From the NCBI RefSeq assembly GCF_030272615.1, contig NC_081412.1, positions 143,492,247-143,556,246 of the forward strand: a stretch of DNA of 64,000 bases, given 5' to 3'. The translations under genes and the position numbers were made by a program. The notes under the pieces are model-generated. The model saw nothing but the letters and a program-made list of their open reading frames with translations. It searched no databases and had not been told where the DNA came from. Of this stretch, positions 49,696-60,568 are shown piece by piece; position 1 is the first letter of the stretch, and each line of letters begins with the position of its first letter. This DNA is from Cryptomeria japonica. Taxonomy: Eukaryota > Streptophyta > Pinopsida > Cupressales > Cupressaceae.

Positions 49696-50745
49696 TGTAG
49701 GTCCCAGGGACAACTGAGAAGGGGGGGGTGGTGAATCAGTTGTCTAATAAATTCAAACCAAAATCTTATTAACCAACTCAATGGTTAATACCAGTAAGAC
49801 AGTTAAATGTGTCGGTAAATAGTGTTAACAGGAAATGATGTACCGGTAAGAATTAATGCATGAAACATAAGCACAAAGTCAACCACAACACATAACACAA
49901 GTATTTGTACGTGGAAATCCTGTAAGGGGAAAAACCACGGTGGGAAACCTTACCCACAGTCAGATGATACTACTATAGATAGTAAGTGTACAAAGAGGGG
50001 TCTGCACATGCAGAAAGGCCAACAGCCTAGAGCTCACTACTCAAACACAAATGGGAGTCACACTGACTACAGTTAGATGGTTAAATCCAATGAGAATGTA
50101 CTGCACAAAATAGCATCTTCATATGCTAGATTCAATACCGGTGTAATTCTTCTACAAAAACCTAACTTCACCTTCAAATGATGTCTTCGTGTATATCTCT
50201 GCTTGATCTCGCATATATCCTTCCTTAAATCTTTTTCGGATTCCACATTTGATCTTACAAATAAGATCTTACATTTATACCATACCCTAAGACCAATTTT
50301 AGTAGGTCGGCTTTACAAGATATTACAATAAAACTTTTTACAAATAATACAATATCCGATGCAATAACCGATTGAACATGTCAGCTTAATGCATTTACAA
50401 CAATAATAAATCATCTCCATAGCGTGCCATGCTGATCTGGAAAAGATAAACCTGTCGGTGTAACCCTAGATAACCTGGACCTATTTGCCGGTAAAAGAAA
50501 ATATGCAAATAAGAATATACTAATGATATTACTTCAAGAAAAAGTGTCCACATGATGTCTTTGACATTACCAAGTGTCTTCCATGTCATTGCAAGTACCG
50601 ATGAACATTATATCCTGTCGGTTAACCATATACCGGTGACTGTTTGAACAGTTTACTGATTGCCGGTGAATGTTGTTGGATCTCCAAAGTAGGTGTATTT
50701 AGCAGGTGATGACATCAATGGCAAAACCATACCAAAATACCAACA
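49696..50745 (-). repeat. C1 5' LTR (right on + strand), 1,050 bp
   Basis: Starts TGTAGGTCCCAGGGAC, ends AAAATACCAACA, followed by CTCTT at 50746-50750. Confidence 0.93.
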
Positions 50746-50750
50746 CTCTT

Positions 50751-51216
50751 CACACTCGGTAGACAATAGCAATTTGACTAGATCGGAAACCAGCTAAACA
50801 GTGTGAATAGATTGATGTAAATACCTTGAAATTCATTTTGAATGAAGTTTGATCGCTTGATTCGCTCTGCTCTACTTCTCGAAAACTTGGGTGAATGAAA
50901 ATGACCACGAAAACATTTTTAAGTACTCAAAAATACCTTATCAGGCTCCGTGCAAGTTAGGTCAAGATATTAAATGCACTCGGTTCACCTTTTACCGATT
51001 TACTACTTTTTTTTTGTTTTCACCGAGTACCCAACTTAGCTTTATTAACCGACTTGACAGGTTTCCTGTATACACCGACTTGACAGGTTTCCTGTATAGT
51101 ATATAAATTGACTAATTGCATCTTAACTATGTAGATTTTGAATTTTGTACATAATAGAATAGGAACTATTATGATTTAACTTTTAAAGAATGCAGTCCCT
51201 TCATACCTTTTCTTGA
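50751..51216 (-). other. N3 spacer between ORF1 and ORF2 (with 44018-44071)
   Basis: No supported frame. It contains a GATTCGCTCTGC...TTCTCGAAAACTTGGGTGA block (50855-50900) that recurs upstream of N4 ORF2 at 63908-63952, and a direct 27-bp repeat starting ACCGACTTGACAGG at about 51048 and 51075. This is the likely leader of ORF2. Confidence 0.55.
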
Positions 51217-52490
51217 CTAATTTGAAATAGGTGCACCTAACTCGGTAGGTAAGGTGCTTTCTTCATCAGACATAATTTCTTTCTTTTTCCAAATCATCTT
51301 GAATTTTTCTTTTATCTCTTTAGTGTCTCTTCTCGGTTGATCTCTACAATCTCCAGCTAAATGTCTAGCTTTGTGACAATGAAAACATGCCATACTGGGA
51401 TTTCTCCATGATCTTCGGTTGTTCATTCCAAACCTTATAAAATAGTTGGCACTTATATGTCCATATCTTCCACAACATTCACACCATATCCTTGCATTGT
51501 AATCCCATGGTACTGCTGCATATTGTCAGTAAGGATCTGTGTGAGTTTGGTAACCTCTAGTGTTTGCTTGGTGTGGATACTCATGTAGTTCTTTTGCTTA
51601 AACCAGCACTTCTCAATACTATGTCCATATCTATTGCAGTTTTTACAAAACCCTTTGAATTTTGCCTTTTGATAGTTGTTAACAGACTTTGTCCTACATT
51701 GATTAGGTGTGTGACCATATTTATTGCAATTATAACAATATCCATTGGACTTAGAGATATTCGATTGCTTACCTTTTCTGATCTGGCATATGTTGGCAGT
51801 ATGACCTTGATTTCCACAGTAGTAGCAAATAGGCTTCTTCCTTTTGCTGTTATTCCTTTTTCTAGCTTGTTTTGATGATTCTCCTCTCTCGGTAGTATGA
51901 ATTCCTTTCTCGGTTGATTCTTTTGCTTTGTAACTGAGTCCTCCATCTTTGTAGAGTCTTCTTGTATTCAGTTGCTCATCCAACATCTTTGATGCTTCAG
52001 AACTTTTCTCCAATGATTCTTTGGATTTCTTCTCTGTTTCAAGTTCACCAGTCAACCTTGATACTTCAAGTTTCAATGATTGATTTTCATCATTCTTTAG
52101 AATTGCTTCATGATGTGCATAACCTAGTTATTTCTCCCTTTGTAGATCTCTTGCTTTATCCTCAGCTATCCTTAATGCATCTAGATTTTCAGTCATTTGT
52201 GTACTCAAATTTTCATGTTCTCTTTTCATTGCTTTTAGTTGATCAGCCAATGCTTTGTTCTTTTCTTTCGACATTCCAATCATTTCTTCAGTCTCTTCAG
52301 ATATACTGTTCTTAGATGATGTCTCGATTTGTTCCACTAGCTCTTGAGAATCCTGTAAGTCATCAGATAATCTTCTTCTTACTTTCAGAGATTTTTGCAT
52401 TTGCCTCTGCATGTCTGCAATCACTTGATTTGCATTATCCAGCTCTTCTTGAAGATGCACAATCCTCCGAGATTGTTTGTAGCCTTCCAT
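51217..52490 (-). pseudogene. N3 ORF1: coiled-coil protein with CCHC zinc knuckles
   Basis: Starts at ATG 52490 (MEGYKQSRRIVHLQEELDNA), 62 bp after the LTR. About 240 residues of uninterrupted heptad pattern follow (one TAG-type stop near 52128). Then a basic linker and knuckles CYYCGNQGHTANIC, CYNCNKYGHTPNQC, CKNCNRYGHSIEKC (51600-51835) and, after stops and a frame change, CFHCHKARHLAGDC (near 51385). No capsid domain is recognisable. The three intact knuckles and long coil make this the best preserved ORF1 in the window. Probable role: RNA packaging and particle or RNP assembly, by analogy only. Confidence 0.8.
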
Positions 52491-52537
52491 TGCCAAGATC
52501 TTTCTCTTTAGGTAGTTAAACCCTTTTCCAAGATTCA

Positions 52538-52552
52538 CGCTCTGATACCAAT
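52538..52552 (-). promoter_or_regulatory. N3 primer-binding site (tRNA-iMet)
   Basis: On the element strand ATTGGTATCAGAGCG follows the 5' LTR, the same site as C1 with one base changed at its end. Confidence 0.85.
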
Positions 52553-53739
52553 TGTTAGGCCCAATATGGAAAGCTAATGTACTAAGAGGGGAGGGGTGAA
52601 TCAGTAATCCAAAACTTTTCTCTGATAATAACCTTATTGTTATGTATAAACAGAATAGTGTAGTAACATAAAATAAAACTAAAATCAAGAGATAACAATC
52701 ATACATGATTCACTCCATAACACATATATTTTGGTCACGCAGAAACTCTTGGTTAGAGAGAAAAAATGTGGTGGGGATGGCACCCACAATTTCACTACTA
52801 CAATAATAAAGAATGCTCGGTTAGAGCTACATTTAGCTATTTCTGATAGCTTACCCTGTTAGGAGTATCAAGATCAGTTAGATCTACCTTACTAAAGAAT
52901 TTTTACAACACTATATAAGTGTAGCACCTGGTTAAAGGATTTACAATTTATAGACTTGGTTAGAGTCTTTTACCCTGTTAAAGGTTTCTCTTACAACTTC
53001 AAAATATTACAATAAAATCATTATAAATATCTGCAACTTTACATCTAAAATGCTAAAGCAGATTCTATGTGCTCTGAATAAGATTACCTAGCTTGTAGCA
53101 TACCTCGGTAACCCATAATGAAACTCGGTAAACCATTCTATTTACTTTGTTCTTTGACTATTCACTGATAATCTTCTCGGTGACCTCTCTGTGTCTTTGT
53201 AACAGTCTTCCTTCATGCATACACACACATATCTCACATCTCTTGTTGCATATCTTATATCTAACCCTAGAATCATGCTATATAAGTAGATCTCTTACAG
53301 CGGTGATCTGATTCATTGCTTCGATCTTACAAAAAGATTCTTTGAATGAATAACTAAACAAAATATTTCATTGGTTAGATTGACCTTGTAATCATACACA
53401 ATCTCCTAATGCAATTTCCAATGCAAAAATGGTTAGATGTGCCTCGATCTTGTAACATGTTTTCATGTGCATGTCCAGGTTCAATGTATCTGGTAAAATG
53501 TTTCACTTGGTGAATATCAACTTGGTGAGTTAACTTTACCACTCGATAGCCATGAAACTTTACTCGGTAAACAGCTCGGTGAATACTGTGTTCTGTGACT
53601 GCTTTCTTCTGTAACCGACTAGACTGTTCATACCGACTTCTCTGTGTGTACCAACTGTATGATTCGGTAATACTAACCAACTAGAATATATAGTATGACT
53701 TTGGCTATGAAACTAATGGAAATTTGATAAGTAGTAACA
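52553..53739 (-). repeat. N3 5' LTR (right on + strand), 1,187 bp
   Basis: Starts TGTTAGGCCCAATATGG, ends AGTAGTAACA, followed by GAATC at 53740-53744. Confidence 0.92.
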
Positions 53740-53909
53740 GAATCCACTTCATTTTTTATCACAATGCATTAAGAGCGATACAGAGTGAGTCTAAGGCGAT
53801 TCAATGCATCAAAAATCTTCATTAGGGATTCCACCAGCTCTCGGAAGAATTCTCTAGGGTTATTCACTGGCAACCATTTCTTAAGTATTTATAGCAATCA
53901 TCTTTCATC

Positions 53910-56900
53910 ATGGAAGTTGGATCATCTTCTGCACCTACTTTCATTATAAATCCTACTTTTTCCAAGGTTAAGGATCGTCCCAGGCCAATTTTCAAGCAAT
54001 GCTCATATATTGCCATCTTGGATAATTCGATTGGTGCATTTTTTGCGTGTTTCAAAAGGAGTTATTTATGTGGAAGATGTCAAAGCATATATTCATTTCC
54101 ACATTGATGATCTGGGTACCAGTGATATCAATAATATGTACATGAACAAGTTGATTGGTGACTCTGGAAAGATCAAACCCGAGTATAAGCACATTCAAGA
54201 TCTAGGGTTCACTGGCATTCTTGATATCCCTAAATTTGAAGATGAGATCATCTAATATGTACTGAGAAAATTTCCTAGAGAGTTCATTTGGTTGGATAGC
54301 CCATATAATATAATGAAGGAGGCCATTAAGGCCATCACCGGTTTACCACAGATTGGTCAGTGTCTGGAAAAAAAGATTTCAAATGATCAAGTTAACAAAA
54401 TCACCAGTGCAACTTTAGACCAATGATCGATGAGGGTCAGCACCATCACTGATTGAGACATCAGATTTGGTAGCATGATCATTGGGTATAAGGTAACTCA
54501 ATCCAATCGTCTCAATTCTATTTCTAGCTCCTGCATATATTTCGCACATAAAATTATGAGGGAAAATGAGAAAATAGATCTATGTGGATGGATGAATGAC
54601 GAGTTGATCATTAACCTTGGAAAGATTAAAGGAGAGAAAAATAGGGTATTCTGGTATGGGAGTCTCATTGTCTTCTTAATGTTTTTTCCCTAAATGAAAC
54701 TCCTAGTTTTGGGAAGAGACAGTGAGCATTTGACATCCCGATAGGTAGACAATTGAAGCAATCTATTGCTAGCTTAGGTAGCCAGCAAGATGATAAGGTT
54801 TGGGGTTATTTCAAGGCATTTCAGAAAGAAATGAAATCCAGAGAGAGGGTTCCTAAACACATTGTTGAGGAATACTCAACCGTAATCTGCTTTATGGTAA
54901 AAAATGATGAAACCTTAATGGAAGTGGTTAAACCCCAGAACATATGGATAGAGGAGATGGGGTATGAGGTTGATGTTGTGATTCTGGATGCTTATGCTAA
55001 AATGTTGATTGATGCTCCAATTGATGAGGCTGAAAAGTCTTTTGGTACTGCAAAGCAAAAGAAGCAAGAGGTTTAAATTAAATTCAATAGGAACAAGAGG
55101 GAGAAACAACAAGGTAAGGATAGAAAATTTGTTGAACAAGACATCAAGGCTTTAATGGATGTTGTTCCGGCAAAAAGAAGGAAGAGGAAAGAGCTTGAAA
55201 TCTTCATTGAGCCTATTCCATTAGACTCTAGAACTGATGATGACACTCCCTAAGCATTCAAGAGGGTATTGAGGAAGAAAGGTGAGGAGTTTAAGGAGGA
55301 AGCAAGGAAGCAACCCGTAAGAAAGGTCACAATCAAGGTACCAGCCAACCAACCTGCAAAGAAAAGAGCTCCAAAGGAAACATCTCTTACACCATATGCA
55401 CCATCTAGTACTGGCAGAAGAAAGAAGAAGGATGGCATAGAACTTGCTATTGTAACTGATAATGTATCTATAATCCCTCCCAAGACTTGTGCAGAACTGA
55501 TAGATGAAATCACCAAGGATGGTTTGTTGAAAAATATACAATACTATTATGAGCACTTAGATGATGATGAGAAGAAAGAAATTGAGGAAATAGTCTTGTT
55601 ATACCTAGATATATTTAAGAAGGTTTTGTTAGAAACTAAGAAGCAAATACCAACACAACTATATGATAATCTAGATGCTAGGAGACTATTCGCTATGGAG
55701 GAGGAAAAGCGCATAAAAATTCAAGAGTTATTAACTATGTGTGATTCAATTACTCCAAATGAGTTGGATATGACCCTTGAAGTGCACATAGAACAATTTT
55801 CCACTGCAAGCACAGGATAATTAGTCTTATGGTAGGCAGGGTTAATGAAATAATCACTGAAACTAAAAAGGCATGGGTTCAATTCTTTGTTGAAAATCTT
55901 GGTTTCTTCTCTTCATTGAAAGCTAAGACTGAGTCTATTGACATCTCGACTAAAGGGAAAGGCAAAGGGTAGTAGGTACCCCACCTAAAATTTTGAAAGA
56001 TATTAAGGCATTGTATGTAGAGCCCCTAACATAATCAAATGTATAGGATAGAGAGGAGATACTGGCAGAAGTAGATAATGTACAAGTTACATATGTTGAG
56101 GACAATAGTCCTCTGGATCAAAATGTACAGGTTGAGAGTACAGTTAATGTGGAACCGGTAGTAACTAATACTGCACCAAGTGGCGAAGCCATCGGTGCAA
56201 AAGAGGATGTTATTAAAGGTAATAAACCATCAGAGGAAAAGGGAGAGGAATCTGGCAGGGAACCAGTAGCCAGCACATCTTTGTTATCAATTGACACCTC
56301 CCAGGTAGAGCAGAAGAGCATAACTGAGATGAGTTCTACTGAGCTCATGATGATAGCTGCTCAAAAGTTGATGAAGGAAGGATCAGTGGACAAAGGAATA
56401 ATTGATCAGTTAATCCCAATTTTGCACAGACTTGTCCCAAAGTGTCAGTTTGACAAAGGAGCAAGCCCATCCGACAAGCTCAAAATAATTACTGAGCACA
56501 TTTCTAAGGATTTTCAATCACTGCAGCAAATATCTAATTGACAAGCATTGGAAAGATTCACTCAAGCTAAGAAAGCCACTTTTGATCAATTGATTGAATC
56601 AGAAGAAATAGATTTCTGACAAATTGAAGTTAATTGATAATCCTTTAAGGCAATGTACAAATATATACAGAGTATGCTGCAACACCAGATTACTTACTGC
56701 AGATATAGATAAAGGCATTAGAGATTCTCAGGATAAAATTGTAGGTATAGTCAATTCTTTTGATGTTCCAATTCTTTGAATACATCTATTGATGGGAAGA
56801 TTTTGGTATTAGAAGCTCAAATTTCAGCTCTTGAAAGGGATAGAGATAAAATTAGAAGGAGAGCTAAAGGGCTCAGAGGATCCCCAGTTGGACTCCTTGA

Positions 56901-57094
56901 GTGTACATAAGAAGGAATACATTGATATGATTGGCAAGCCCACACCGACAGAGCTTAAGGGGAAAGAGTCCCATGCTCATATGCTTAATGGACTTGTATC
57001 AGTTTCCGGCACATTCAAATCTAGCTAGGATACTTATCCAGAGATTTTGGAGAAAGCCTAACCGACAATTTTCAAGTATATTCACCTCCGATAA
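53910..57094 (+). pseudogene. N2 ORF2: unrecognised protein, about 1,060 residues
   Basis: Starts at ATG 53910 (MEVGSSSAPTFIINPTF) and ends at TAA 57092-57094. N-terminal block: VKDRPRPIFKQCSYIA, DDLGTSDINNMY, IKPEYKHIQDLGFTGILDIP. Second block (54475-54693): MIIGYKVTQSNRLNSISSS, CGWMNDELIINLGKIKG. Third (54753-55076): VWGYFKAFQKEMKSRERVPK and AKMLIDAPIDEAEKSF. Then a Lys/Arg-rich stretch (55080-55440), a helical block ELIDEITKDGLLKN with EHLDDDEKKEIEE (55495-55610), an acidic linker and a C-terminal coil with MSSTELMMIAAQKLMKEG and SVDKGIIDQLIPILHRL (56149-57000). Several stops and shifts. No known domain recognised. Confidence 0.78.
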
Positions 57095-57157
57095 GGTGTT
57101 TTGGGACACATTCTTTTTTTTAAAATTCATTTTTCATCCTGGGTTTTAGTGTTTTTT

Positions 57158-57348
57158 GGCATTAATGTCAAAGGGGGAGGTATAGGTGAAAAATATATCC
57201 TTTACATCAAGAGATAAGGGGTATTTGTACAGATCATGATCACAGATGAATATTCAGCTTAGGGGAAGCAGTCTCAGGGTGAATCTGGTAGATGGAAACC
57301 ATTATCATTTTTCACATGAGTGTTGCCATCAATGCCAATGGGGGAGAC
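57158..57348 (+). promoter_or_regulatory. N2 polypurine tracts, distal and proximal
   Basis: The distal tract GGCATTAATGTCAAAGGGGG lies near 57158 and the proximal tract CAATGCCAATGGGGGAGAC abuts the LTR at 57348. Between them is CAGCTTAGGGGAAGCA near 57257. The same three-part order occurs, mirrored, in N1 and N4. Confidence 0.75.
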
Positions 57349-58236
57349 TGTTAGTAATTGACAATTCATTTGATTGGTTTCCTATGTTGTCATTGATGGC
57401 AACATGTGGCTTAATTCTTTGGTTTGGTACTTCACCGGCAGACACTTCACCAGCACTGGCAGGTATCTTCACCGGTAGAAAGGACTCTATAGGTATCGGT
57501 ATAGGAGGTCAACATCATTCGGAGATCTGGAATCAGAAATTCATTTTGTTATTTATGTATATATGTAATGAGCCGACATGTATAATTATTTTTTGTAATG
57601 TAAGCCGACATGAGTCATGAAGGATTGTAAGGGAATATAGGTCAGTTGTTAGATCATTTTCAAATATGATGTAGAGTATGATGTTTGTAATGTGAAGATG
57701 ATGTGTATGACATCAATTATGTATGAGATCAATATTGGATAATAATATGTAGATGATTTTGGATGCGAAGGTTATTTCAATAAGGGTTTAGGGTTTCAAA
57801 ACCAGAATAGTCAGAGCTTGAACCAGAACTCAATCAAGCATAGCAGATGCATTAAATGAGTTCAGTTTTATGTTTTCTTATTCAAAGTGACTGTAGTCAG
57901 TGAGACTTATTTGTGTTGAGCAATGTGCTCTAGGCGATAAGCCTTCCTGTAAGTGTAGGCCCCCATATTATGTAATATATTTTCATATGGCCAGTGGATT
58001 GATATTGTGGGTCACAAATCCCACCGTGGTTTTTCCTCTTTGATGTTTTCCACATATAAACTCTTTATGTTATGGTATTCATTTGTGTGATTGGCTCATT
58101 GATTTCTTTACTTCTTTCAATTATATATGTACCAGTATACCGGTTTGTGAATGCATGTTATAATAAGGTTAAAATTGAACATTCTGGCAGAACACTGATT
58201 CACCCCCCCCCCTCTAATTTTTCTTGGATTCCAACA
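57349..58236 (+). repeat. N2 3' LTR, 888 bp
   Basis: Starts TGTTAGTAATTGACAATTC, ends TTGGATTCCAACA, followed by GAATA at 58237-58241. U5 tract ATTCACCCCCCCCCC near 58198. Confidence 0.92.
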
Positions 58237-58241
58237 GAATA

Positions 58242-59417
58242 CAGCTCTATCCAAATTATAATTACTCTAACAAAATATATGTAACAAAAAATTATGAAAA
58301 AATATCCATCCACTAGATATTGTTGTGAAAAATCTATATTTTAAATATTAGAATTTTCTTCTTGCTATAAAAAATGTTCTGCACTACAGAATAAATGTCA
58401 CTTCTGAAAAATATTGATTACTATAAATATTAAGTAATTAAAAGTTAGATAACTATTTTTTTTTAAACATATTTAGAATTTATATAAAAAATCTCACAAA
58501 TTAGTAGTTTACTTCATCTTTGAATTGTTAATGGTTTAGTCACTATAAGTGTTAGAAAGTTAAGATCTGGTGCAAAATGTTGATGTCAGTGTCAATTTTG
58601 CCCAAAAAGTGTAACCCAATATTATAGGATCGCTCTACAAAGTAGAGATATTCTTGTAGTTAGGGAGTTTTAGCTTCATGCTAGAAGAGGATGTAGTTAT
58701 CAAGTATGAACAATTATCCATCTTGTGTATTCTCCTCAAGGAGTACTTGGCATAGGAGGCTTGCAATGGTTCTTTGTGGTACTCTCAATCCTTTTTACAT
58801 GATCTACTTGGGATTTTTAACCCTTAGGTTGGTCATAGTCAAGCATCATGGTATTGAAAATTAGATTTTTTATTTTATGCTTATATTTAGTTTCCTCCTT
58901 ATTTGTTTCCTTGTGTTTTTTGGGGTTGATAAGTATCATTTATTGGGATTTCTTACACTTTGAGAGGTTATTTCCTGGAGCTTTACCTCTAAGGAACATT
59001 AAGTCATGCCTAGTTTCAAGTGTTGTGAAGATACTATTTTTCTAATATTGTACCTAAGGCAGAACCTCATACAATTAGACTGTGTCTAGAAGTGCAGCAT
59101 GATCTTGATGATCATGGAGGTGAATTAGTGTAGCATCTAGCCTTATGGGGTAGTTTTCTCCTTAGCTTTTTCATTTTATCTTTGAAGGCTTAGGCCTTGA
59201 TCTTAGAATAGACCATCTGAAGTGTAACCTTGTGATTGTTAGTCATTTTGAATTGTAAGGTTTTAAGGATTGTGTGCCATTCCTTGGGTAAGTTAGTGGC
59301 TAGATGGAGTTTTCTAGTACTTGTTGGAATTCCTTGAGTAATAATTCTTTTGTTGTTAGTTATTGGACCCTAAAGTTTGTCCTTTCCCTCCATTGTAGTG
59401 GTAGCTAGTGAGGGTAG
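58242..59417. other. Spacer between N2 and N4, no supported gene
   Basis: AT-rich sequence into which N2 inserted. A 65-codon frame at 58848-59045 has a hydrophobic composition but no homology I can see and no supporting context. I see no repeat ends or RNA genes. Confidence 0.5.
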
Positions 59418-60325
59418 TGTTGGAATTGAAGGAATCCAAGAACACTGAGAGGGGGGGTGAATCAGTGCTCTGCCAGTAATATAAGATTTTAACTTATTAT
59501 AACATACACATATAAACCAGTAAATGAAGAAACATATAACATGAAGTAAATAAACTAGCCACATGAATGAACACTGTAACACACTAAATTTTATACGTGG
59601 AAAACCTCAAAGAGGAAAAAACATGGTGGGATTTGTGATCCACAATATCATTTCACTGGCCATATGAAAGATATTACATAGCATGGGGGCCTGCACATGC
59701 AGGAAGGCACACTACCTAGAGAACACTGCTCAACACAAAAGAGTATCATTGACTACAAGCTTCTGTTGAGATAAAACAATAATGGTGAACTCACAAAATG
59801 CATCTGCAATGCCAAAAAGAGTTCTAGTTATAGCTTTGTTCTATACCAGTTCATAAACTCTAAACCCTTTTACCGGTATCTCCTTTACTCTAAGAATGCT
59901 TTACAAACCATCTACTGATCATTGCATGATATTACCTTTGCATACAAATGATCTACATACATATCCTTCACATCACATTATTTTGCTTCCTTGTCATATT
60001 TCAAAATCACCTAATAAACTGACTTATATACCCTTTACAAACAATATGTCTTATGTTAGCTTACAACATGTTACAAAAGATATTCAATGTCGGCTCTATA
60101 CAATAATTATAAAATGATTTTATAAATAAAACCTTTTGGATCCCAAACTGATGTTGGCTTCACTGAAGTGTTGGATGTCAGTGTCGGTGCCGGTGATGAC
60201 CTCGATTACTCCAATGCTCATATATGTTGGTATCTAACGGTATCTTCCTGTCGGTGTATGCCTTATATAGAATCTTGTTTCCATCAATGACAACATATGA
60301 ATACAATGAGTGTCAATTGCCAACA
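59418..60325 (-). repeat. N4 3' LTR (left on + strand), 908 bp
   Basis: Starts TGTTGGAATTGAAGGAATCC and ends GTCAATTGCCAACA. The AATTGAAGG insertion near the terminus is not seen in N2. U5 complement GAGAGGGGGGGTGAATCAGT at 59446-59465. Candidate left duplication GGTAG (59413-59417) cannot be tested. Confidence 0.85.
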
Positions 60326-60530
60326 ATCTCCCCCTTTGGCATTGATGGCAACACTCATGTGAAAAATGGATTCCCTGTCGGTTCAACTAAAACTGAAACA
60401 TGAACTAAAAGATGCTCCCCCTAAGCTGATTGACTATGTTTGCAATATACTCTCTATCTGGTATCCTTCCCCTAGGATTATATACATATTTTTCACATAC
60501 ATATCCTCCCCCTTTGGCATCAATGCCAAA
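60326..60530 (-). promoter_or_regulatory. N4 polypurine tracts, proximal and distal
   Basis: Proximal ATCTCCCCCTTTGGCATTG abuts the LTR. Distal CCTCCCCCTTTGGCATCAAT lies at 60505. GATGCTCCCCCTAAGCTG lies between, at 60411. Confidence 0.75.
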
Positions 60531-60568
60531 GACCGATGAAAGAATTGAAAGAATAATTACAGATTACT

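Larger units (their letters stand above)
44077..50745 (-). mobile_element. C1: full-length copia LTR retrotransposon with gag-pol
   Basis: A 6.67-kb element with LTRs of 1,047 and 1,050 bp, PBS, purine tract and one gag-pol frame in copia order (gag, PR, integrase, RT, RNase H). It is the innermost of the nest and the least decayed coding unit here. The protease motif DSGCSHHMTGDK and the purine-tract context recall Sirevirus-type copia elements, but the clade is not proven. No extra frame exists between pol and the 3' LTR (45124-45490). Confidence 0.93.
39092..53739 (-). mobile_element. N3: pol-less two-gene LTR retrotransposon (split by C1)
   Basis: LTRs of 1,179 and 1,187 bp, minus-strand orientation. 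The interior holds ORF1 (51217-52490) and ORF2 (40649-44017) with only a short spacer, where C1 later inserted. Without C1 it would be about 8 kb. No protease, integrase, RT or RNase H is encoded outside C1. Its LTR sequence differs from N2/N4, so it is a separate family with the same gene plan. Confidence 0.88.
36634..58236 (+). mobile_element. N2: pol-less two-gene LTR retrotransposon (split by N3)
   Basis: LTRs of 884 and 888 bp flank an interior that holds ORF1 (37782-38820) and ORF2 (53910-57094). Without N3 and C1 the element would be about 7 kb. ORF1 ends before the N3 insertion and ORF2 begins 170 bp after it, leaving no room for pol. PBS and purine tracts are present. It belongs to the same family as N4: their LTR ends and ORF2 can be aligned by eye. 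Confidence 0.88.

Noticed and set aside
39092-50745. Reading N2 ORF1, C1 pol and N2 ORF2 as one large element
   Set aside because: C1 and N3 have their own LTR pairs and target duplications and lie on the opposite strand to N2, so their pol does not belong to N2.
52128-52706. Upstream start of the N3 ORF1 frame inside the LTR
   Set aside because: Codons before ATG 52490 read through the PBS and LTR end. The equivalent LTR frame also appears at 39045-39245, showing it is LTR sequence.
58848-59045. 65-codon hydrophobic frame as a small gene
   Set aside because: No homology, no promoter or splice context, and length within chance for AT-rich DNA.
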